From NCBI RefSeq assembly GCF_014650775.1, contig NZ_BMVP01000007.1, forward strand, positions 124,001-188,000: DNA of 64,000 nt, written 5' to 3'. The translations under genes were made by a program, and so were the position numbers. Shown one piece after another: positions 58,507-64,000 of the stretch. The notes under the pieces were generated by a model, which was not told the origin of the DNA, searched no databases, and saw nothing but the letters and a program-made list of their open reading frames with translations. Position 1 is the first letter of the stretch, and each line of letters begins with the position of its first letter. This stretch comes from Streptomyces cirratus (GTDB lineage Bacteria; Actinomycetota; Actinomycetes; Streptomycetales; Streptomycetaceae).

Positions 58507-61104
58507 TCAGCCCCCGGTGCCGAGACTGGTGCCCCAGCTGGTACCGCCCGGGCGGCCCGGTTTGCCGCTTGCGGGCGGCGAAGGCGCCCCGGTGGTGCCG
58601 CCGTCCGGTCCGCCGTTGGCACCGCTGCTGGTACCGGTACTGGTGCCGGTGTCGGTGCCACCACTGCTGTCCGGGGGACACAGCTTCCAGGGCGGGCAGC
58701 TCGGCTTGCCGCCCTTCGAGGGGGACGGGGAGCCCGACGGCGACGGGCTCGCCGGCGGCGTGGACTGGGACGCCGAGGGAGAGGGCGTGGGCGCTGCCGG
58801 GGTGGGGGTGGGGGCGCCGGGGGCGTCCGCGACCACGCCGATGTCCTGGGCCTCCGGGAAGTCCTTGACGGGCTTGCCCTTGAGCGCTTCCTTCATGTAC
58901 TCGGTCCAGATGGTGGCGGGGATGTCACCACCGTGGATCGAGTCGATGTTGCCCACGTGGTTCATGGACAGGAGCCCTTGGTCCGGCTTGCTCGGGTCGC
59001 TGCGGAACAGGGTGACCGCGGTGGAGAGCTGCGGGGTGTAGCCGACGAACCAGGCCGACTTGTTCTTGTCGGTCGTACCGGTCTTGCCGGCCACGGGGCG
59101 CCCCAGCTTCTGCGCCTTGATGCCGGTTCCTTCGGGGCTCTCGACGACGTTCTTGAGCACCTTGGTGATGTTGTCCGCGACGGAGTTGTCCATGGCGCGC
59201 TGTGCCTTCGGGGCTTCGAAGCCCGGCAGGGGCGTGCCGTTCTTCTCGACGCTGGTGACCGAGTAGGGCTCGTGGTGGGTGCCCGAGGCGGCGAAGGTGG
59301 CGTAGGAGTCCGCCATCCGGATGGCGCTGGGGGTCGAGGTACCGAGGGCGAAGGAGGCGTTGTCGTTCGGGTCCATCGAATCCTTGAGGATGCCGGTGGA
59401 CGCGGCCACGTCCCGGACCTTGCTGTGACCGACGTCGAAGACGAGCTGGGCGAAAGGCACGTTGATGGACTTCTCCATCGCCTCGTTCAGCGTGACGTAG
59501 CCGTACGCCTTTTCACTCTCGTTCTTCTGCCGGAACGGCGTGCCGTCCTTGCCGAGCAGCGGCTTGCCGTCCCGGTCGTTGATCACCGTCTTGTCGTTGG
59601 CGTTGTACTTGCTGTCGGCCGAGATGCCCTCGCCCTTGGACTTCTTGGTGCCGTACTCCATCGCGGCCGCCAGGACGTACGGCTTCCATGTCGAGCCGAC
59701 CGGGACGCCGCTGGTGTTGGCGTTGTTGTTGAAGTACTTCTTGTCCATGCCCGGGCCGCCGTACAGGGCCACGATCGCACCGGTGTTCACATCCACCGAA
59801 GCGGCGCCGAACTGGACGAAAGTGTCGTACTCGGGGCGTTCCTTCTCGTTGATGAAACCGTTGCGGGTGTCCTCGACGGCCTTGACCAAGGCGTCCACCT
59901 TCGGCTTCTCGAAGGTGGTGTGGATCTGGTAGCCGCCGCGGGCCAGGTCGTCCGCGCTGATGTGCAGGGTCTTCGTGACGTACTGCTTGGCGGTCTCGAC
60001 CAGGTAGCCGGTCTGTCCCGACAGGCTGCGTACCTGCTCGGCTTCGATGCGCTCGGGGAACTGGGTGTACTTGGCCCGCTCGGTCGGGTCCATGCGGCCC
60101 ACGGCGACCTCGCGGTCCAGCACCCAGGCCCAGCGCTTCTTGGCCCGCTCCTCGTTCAGCCGCGGGGTGGCCGCCGAGCCGATGCCGCCGTCCGGGTTGT
60201 AGAGGTTGGGCCCCTTGAGCATCGAGGCCAGGAACGCGCTCTCCGAGGGGTCCAGCTTCTCGCTGTCCTTGCCGAAGTACGCGCGTGCGGCGGCCTGGAT
60301 GCCGTAGGCGTCACGGCCGTAGTACGCGGTGTTGAGGTAGCCCGCCAGGACCTTGTCCTTCTCCTCCGAGACACCGAGCTTTATCGCGATGAAGAGCTCG
60401 GTCACCTTCCGCTTCAGCGTCTGGTTGGAGTCGAGGTAGGTGTTCTTCACGTACTGCTGGGTGATGGTCGACCCGCCCTGGGTGGAACCGCCCTTGGCCA
60501 TGTTCACCACGGCGCGGGCGATGCCCATCGGGTCGACGCCCTTGTCCGTCTCGAAGCTCTCGTTCTCCGCCGCGATCACGGCGTTGCGCATCGAGAGGGG
60601 AATCTTGTCGATGGGCACGATCTGGCGGTTCATCGAACCGCCGGTCGCGACCATCTGGCTACCGTCCTGCCAGTAGAAGACGTTGTTCTGCGCCTTCGCC
60701 GCCTTGTTCGCGTCCGGGGTGTTCACCATGGCGATACCGATGCCGGCACCGGCGATGATCACCGCGAAGAACCCGAGGACGGTACCGCTCACCAGCTTCC
60801 AGGACGGCATGAAACGCAGCCAGCCGTCCTTGTCCGAGCGCGGGTAGTTGACGAGCCGCTTGTCCGGCCGGCCCTTGCCTCCCGCCCGCCCGCGGCCCGC
60901 GGGCCCTCGCTGGACGGCTCTGCGTGTCTCGGCCCGGCTGCTTTGGGAGGACTGAGGCCCTCCGTGCGGGCCGCTGCGTGAGTCCATGGGGACGTCACGC
61001 CCGGCCGCGGCGCCACGGCCCGGGCGCTGCGGGGCAGCCCGGCGGGACGCGGCACGCCCGCCGCCTTGGGGCTGCTGCGGCGGTTTGCGGCGGTGCTCGC
61101 TCAT
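58507..61104 (-). CDS. Class A penicillin-binding protein (transglycosylase/transpeptidase)
   Basis: An 865-residue bifunctional peptidoglycan synthase. A basic, disordered cytoplasmic head of about 95 residues precedes one membrane helix, then a GT51 transglycosylase domain (AAENESFETDKGVDPMGIARA, GGSTITQQYVKN). The transpeptidase domain has catalytic Ser471 in STWKPY, the SIN motif in MEKSINVPF and KTGT in AGKTGTTDK. The tail of about 120 residues is Pro/Ser/Gly-rich and extracellular. Streptomyces has several class A PBPs; which one this is cannot be told by eye. Single leftward gene. Confidence 0.95.
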   Translation of the reverse strand: MSEHRRKPPQQPQGGGRAASRRAAPQRPGRGAAAGRDVPMDSRSGPHGGPQSSQSSRAETRRAVQRGPAGRGRAGGKGRPDKRLVNYPRSDKDGWLRFMPSWKLVSGTVLGFFAVIIAGAGIGIAMVNTPDANKAAKAQNNVFYWQDGSQMVATGGSMNRQIVPIDKIPLSMRNAVIAAENESFETDKGVDPMGIARAVVNMAKGGSTQGGSTITQQYVKNTYLDSNQTLKRKVTELFIAIKLGVSEEKDKVLAGYLNTAYYGRDAYGIQAAARAYFGKDSEKLDPSESAFLASMLKGPNLYNPDGGIGSAATPRLNEERAKKRWAWVLDREVAVGRMDPTERAKYTQFPERIEAEQVRSLSGQTGYLVETAKQYVTKTLHISADDLARGGYQIHTTFEKPKVDALVKAVEDTRNGFINEKERPEYDTFVQFGAASVDVNTGAIVALYGGPGMDKKYFNNNANTSGVPVGSTWKPYVLAAAMEYGTKKSKGEGISADSKYNANDKTVINDRDGKPLLGKDGTPFRQKNESEKAYGYVTLNEAMEKSINVPFAQLVFDVGHSKVRDVAASTGILKDSMDPNDNASFALGTSTPSAIRMADSYATFAASGTHHEPYSVTSVEKNGTPLPGFEAPKAQRAMDNSVADNITKVLKNVVESPEGTGIKAQKLGRPVAGKTGTTDKNKSAWFVGYTPQLSTAVTLFRSDPSKPDQGLLSMNHVGNIDSIHGGDIPATIWTEYMKEALKGKPVKDFPEAQDIGVVADAPGAPTPTPAAPTPSPSASQSTPPASPSPSGSPSPSKGGKPSCPPWKLCPPDSSGGTDTGTSTGTSSGANGGPDGGTTGAPSPPASGKPGRPGGTSWGTSLGTGG

Positions 61105-61284
61105 CGAACGACTACTCCTCGGGCAGGCGAGTGGCCTGGAAGCGGCGGTTACATTCCGGTTCCCCCGGTGTCATGCGGCAAAGAGTACGCAGGGTCAAAA
61201 CCCAATCAGTGCCGAAGTTCACCCCAAATCAGGCAACTTGCATCGTACGAATTGGTGATGTGACGCCGGTCACCACCCCACCCC

Positions 61285-61337
61285 TTGTCGCCACGAGCCA
61301 CCCGCTCTATCGTCTGGATGTATCGAGTCGATACATC
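61285..61337 (+). promoter_or_regulatory. padR promoter with overlapping palindromic operator
   Basis: Promoter-like hexamers TTGTCG (61285-61290) and TATCGT (61308-61313), 17-base spacer. They are followed by a perfect palindrome GATGTATCGA-G-TCGATACATC (61317-61337) over the likely transcription start. The outer halves read ATGTA...TACAT, similar to known PadR operators; autorepression is inferred. Confidence 0.65.
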
Positions 61338-61376
61338 AGCTCGACATAAACTCGGAGCCGGAGGAGAGGCAGGCGG

Positions 61377-61979
61377 ATGAGCAGACGCTCAGGCATCCTC
61401 GAGTTCGCCGTCCTCGGCCTGCTCCGCGAGTCCCCCATGCACGGTTATGAGCTTCGCAAACGGCTCAACACCTCGCTGGGGGTCTTCCGGGCGTTCAGCT
61501 ACGGGACGCTCTACCCCTGCCTCAAGACGCTGGTCGCCAACGGCTGGTTGATCGAAGAGCCGGGCAACGCCCCGGAAGACGCTCTCGCCGCTTCACTCGC
61601 GGGGCGCCGAGCCAAGATCGTCTACAGGTTGACGGCCGCGGGCAAGGAGCACTTCGAAGAGCTCCTCTCCCACACCGGCCCGGACACCTGGGAAGACGAG
61701 TCCTTCGCCGCCCGGTTCGCCTTCTTCGGTCAGACCGAGCGAGAAGTGCGCATGCGCGTGCTGGAGGGCCGCCGCAGCCGGCTGGAAGAGCGTCTGGAGA
61801 AGATGCGCGCCTCGCTCGCGCGCACGCGGGAGCGGCTCGACGACTACACCCTTGAGCTGCAGCGGCACGGAATGGAATCCGTGGAGCGCGAAGTGCGCTG
61901 GCTGAACGAGCTCATCGAGAGCGAGCGGGCGGGACGGGATCAGAGACGACCCGGTCCGTCCGACGAAACTGCAAAGTGA
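61377..61979 (+). CDS. PadR-family transcriptional regulator
   Basis: A 200-residue PadR protein: N-terminal winged helix (SGILEFAVLGLLRESPMHGYELRKRL, in part; YGTLYPCLKTLVANGWL) and a helical C-terminal dimerisation domain with coiled coil. ATG 61377 lies behind GGAGGAGAGG, probable ribosome site. It precedes ino1 by 49 bases on the same strand, so it may be cotranscribed or may repress ino1 as well as itself. Confidence 0.9.
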   Translation: MSRRSGILEFAVLGLLRESPMHGYELRKRLNTSLGVFRAFSYGTLYPCLKTLVANGWLIEEPGNAPEDALAASLAGRRAKIVYRLTAAGKEHFEELLSHTGPDTWEDESFAARFAFFGQTEREVRMRVLEGRRSRLEERLEKMRASLARTRERLDDYTLELQRHGMESVEREVRWLNELIESERAGRDQRRPGPSDETAK

Positions 61980-62028
61980 GACCTGCATCTCGCAGGCCTC
62001 GTCCGAGAACAAACAGGGAGCAACCGGA

Positions 62029-63111
62029 ATGGGTTCGGTTCGCGTAGCCATCGTCGGCGTGGGCAACTGCGCCGCCTCGCTGGTGCAGGGCGTCGAGTAC
62101 TACAAGGACGCCGACCCGGCGGCCAAGGTCCCCGGTCTGATGCACGTCCAGTTCGGCGACTACCACGTGGGTGACGTCGAGTTCGTCGCCGCGTTCGACG
62201 TCGACGCGAAGAAGGTCGGCCTCGACCTTTCGGACGCCATCGGCGCCAGCGAGAACAACACCATCAAGATCTGTGACGTCCCGAACACGGGCGTCACCGT
62301 GCAGCGCGGCCACACCCTGGACGGCCTGGGCAAGTACTACCGCATGACCATCGAGGAGTCCGCCGAGGCTCCGGTCGACGTGGTGCAGATCCTCAAGGAC
62401 CGCCAGGTCGACGTCCTGATCTGCTACCTTCCCGTCGGTTCCGAGGAAGCGGCGAAGTTCTACGCCCAGTGCGCCATCGACGCCAAGGTCGCGTTCGTCA
62501 ACGCCCTCCCGGTCTTCATCGCCGGCACCAAGGAGTGGGCGGACAAGTTCACCGAGGCCGGTGTTCCGATCGTCGGCGACGACATCAAGTCCCAGGTCGG
62601 CGCCACCATCACGCACCGCGTGATGGCGAAGCTGTTCGAGGACCGCGGTGTCCGTCTTGAGCGCACCATGCAGCTCAACGTCGGCGGCAACATGGACTTC
62701 AAGAACATGCTCGAGCGCGACCGCCTCGAGTCGAAGAAGATCTCCAAGACGCAGGCCGTCACCTCGCAGATCCCCGACCGTGAGCTCGGCGAGAAGAACG
62801 TCCACATCGGCCCCTCCGACTACGTCGCGTGGCTCGACGACCGCAAGTGGGCCTACGTCCGCCTCGAAGGCCGCGCTTTCGGCGACGTCCCGCTGAACCT
62901 CGAGTACAAGCTCGAGGTGTGGGACTCCCCGAACTCGGCCGGTGTCATCATCGACGCCCTGCGCGCCGCGAAGATCGCCAAGGACCGCGGTATCGGTGGT
63001 CCGATCCTGTCGGCGTCGAGCTACTTCATGAAGTCCCCGCCGGTCCAGTACTTCGACGACGAGGCCTACGCGAACGTCGAGAAGTTCATCAAGGGCGAGG
63101 TCGAGCGCTAA
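62029..63111 (+). CDS. ino1: Inositol-3-phosphate synthase
   Basis: A 360-residue NAD-dependent enzyme that makes L-myo-inositol 3-phosphate from glucose 6-phosphate, the first step to phosphatidylinositol and mycothiol in actinomycetes. N-terminal nucleotide motif VRVAIVGVGNCAASLVQGV, conserved GDDIKSQVGATITHR and NVGGNMDFKNM segments, and a C-terminal KSPPVQYFDDEA. Typical actinobacterial length. Followed by a very strong terminator. Confidence 0.96.
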   Translation: MGSVRVAIVGVGNCAASLVQGVEYYKDADPAAKVPGLMHVQFGDYHVGDVEFVAAFDVDAKKVGLDLSDAIGASENNTIKICDVPNTGVTVQRGHTLDGLGKYYRMTIEESAEAPVDVVQILKDRQVDVLICYLPVGSEEAAKFYAQCAIDAKVAFVNALPVFIAGTKEWADKFTEAGVPIVGDDIKSQVGATITHRVMAKLFEDRGVRLERTMQLNVGGNMDFKNMLERDRLESKKISKTQAVTSQIPDRELGEKNVHIGPSDYVAWLDDRKWAYVRLEGRAFGDVPLNLEYKLEVWDSPNSAGVIIDALRAAKIAKDRGIGGPILSASSYFMKSPPVQYFDDEAYANVEKFIKGEVER

Positions 63112-63190
63112 GCAGCTCCGGCTCGACGCGTTCCACAGGAAGGCACGCGAAGCCCAAGTCCTCCGGACACCTGGACTTCGACTGTTCTTC

Positions 63191-63231
63191 CGCCGAGGGT
63201 CCCCGGGCAATGTGCCCGGGGACCCTCGGCG
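63191..63231 (+). terminator. Very strong terminator after ino1
   Basis: Perfect 19-bp stem (arms 63191-63209 and 63213-63231) around loop ATG, 80 bases after the ino1 stop and 18 bases before the MFS start. Confidence 0.93.
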
Positions 63232-63249
63232 TATGTGACCCTTGCCCTC

Positions 63250-64000
63250 ATGCCTGTCGTACGTGATCTGCGCGTACTCCTGCGCCTGAGGGACTTCCGC
63301 AATCTGCTGACCGTACGGCTGTTCTCCCAGGCCGCCGACGGCGTCTACCAGGTCGCACTCGCCACCTACGTGGTGTTCTCGCCGGAGAAGCAGACCTCAC
63401 CCGCGGCCATCGCCTCCGCGATGGCGGTGCTACTCCTGCCCTACTCCGCCGTCGGGCCGTTCGCGGGCGTGCTGCTGGACCGCTGGCGCCGCAGGCAGGT
63501 CTTCCTCTACGGCAACCTCCTGCGGGCTTGCCTCGCGTGCGTGACCGGCCTGCTGATCGTCACCCACGTCCCCGACTGGCTGTTCTACGTCTCGGCTCTG
63601 TCGGTGACCGCCGTCAACCGCTTCGTCCTGGCCGGGCTGGCAGCGTCGTTGCCCCATGTCGTAGGGGTCGGTCAGCTGGTGACGGCGAACGCCCTCTCAC
63701 CCACCGCCGGAACCCTCGCGGCAACCGCGGGAGGGGGCCTGGCCTTCCTGGTCAGGGTGCTGTCCGCGGACTCCGACGCACTGGTCGTACTGTTCGGCGC
63801 CGGGCTGTACCTGTGCGCCGCGCTGGTCTCCCTGCGCCTGGCCGTCGGCCTGCTCGGGCCCGACCACCCCCCTGGCCGGTCCCGCCCGTCGCTCGCCGAG
63901 GGAGCGGCCCTCACCGTACGGGGCATGGCCGAAGGCCTCCGGCACCTGGCCGGACGCCGGGAAGCCGCCCAGGCCCTCACCGCGATGACCATGATGCGGT
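63250..64000 (+). CDS. MFS transporter (3' end outside window)
   Basis: A major facilitator protein of which 250 residues are visible: MPVVRDLRVLLRLRDFRNLL, then membrane helices, with the MFS inter-helix signature LLDRWRRRQVFLYGN. The frame is open to the last base of the window. It resembles the drug-resistance-type MFS proteins of Streptomyces. It begins at ATG 63250, 18 bases after the terminator, so its promoter would overlap the hairpin. Confidence 0.85.
   Translation, partial: MPVVRDLRVLLRLRDFRNLLTVRLFSQAADGVYQVALATYVVFSPEKQTSPAAIASAMAVLLLPYSAVGPFAGVLLDRWRRRQVFLYGNLLRACLACVTGLLIVTHVPDWLFYVSALSVTAVNRFVLAGLAASLPHVVGVGQLVTANALSPTAGTLAATAGGGLAFLVRVLSADSDALVVLFGAGLYLCAALVSLRLAVGLLGPDHPPGRSRPSLAEGAALTVRGMAEGLRHLAGRREAAQALTAMTMMR

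Noticed and set aside
58933..60981. 682-codon open frame on the plus strand
   Set aside because: Antisense to the PBP gene, low-complexity composition.
1..64000. tRNA, rRNA, CRISPR array, IS element, prophage or integrative element
   Set aside because: No direct-repeat array, transposase, integrase or tRNA-like cloverleaf was noticed; the holin-like gene is an isolated chromosomal family member.

Overview
The window is about 64 kb of very GC-rich DNA (third codon positions almost always G or C). It has the gene content of a Streptomyces chromosome: ssgA with ssgR, the F420/LLM oxidoreductase family, the femX/PBP cell-wall genes, and a single TTA (bldA-type) codon. From memory, the gene order matches the core region of S. 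coelicolor running backwards from about SCO3965 (left) to SCO3898 (right), so the right-hand end should be nearer oriC. That comparison was not run. Two sequence-level signals agree with an origin-proximal position: twelve parS-type palindromes (core GTTTCACGTGAAAC) and three clusters of DnaA-box nonamers.

Layout. 1-4.4 kb: copper-delivery operon (Sco, PCu(A)C, CopC-CopD fusion, Tat-exported DyP peroxidase). 4.4-8.0 kb: pheA, a 545-base gap holding five DnaA boxes, serS and a HAD phosphatase. 8.2-12.4 kb: leftward rhomboid-like protein and two interleaved ABC transporters. 12.7-16.4 kb: rightward translationally coupled set (M24 peptidase, alpha/beta hydrolase-SDR fusion, small protein, MerR regulator). 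16.5-20.1 kb: aquaporin, kptA, LLM oxidoreductase, HAD phosphatase. 20.1-28.0 kb: leftward respiratory block (GAF histidine kinase, cydDC fusion, cydB, cydA) under a perfect Rex operator. 28.2-33.6 kb: cyclophilin-like protein, hisC, LacI regulator, metallophosphoesterase, membrane protein. 33.7-37.1 kb: thiC with a TPP riboswitch, and a His-rich YibE/F protein. 37.1-38.4 kb: sporulation pair ssgA/ssgR. 38.7-48.9 kb: small membrane proteins, cupin, PLP enzyme, LysR (with TTA), NUDIX, flavohaemoglobin, HAD, two GNATs, winged-helix protein, serine hydrolase. 48.9-54.0 kb: dnaB with an upstream DnaA-box cluster, MATE exporter, and the rpsF-ssb-rpsR-rplI operon. 54.3-64 kb: small membrane protein, femX, a racemase-fold protein, GT87 mannosyltransferase-like protein, class A PBP, PadR regulator, ino1 and a truncated MFS gene.

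The region is ordinary core chromosome. I see no transposons, phage, CRISPR arrays or tRNA/rRNA genes. The most interesting content is (a) the chromosome-organisation code laid over genes: parS sites used as start codons or C-termini, and DnaA-box clusters at gene boundaries; (b) a racemase-fold protein next to femX that appears to lack the usual catalytic tyrosine; (c) several unexplained perfect palindromes placed like operators.
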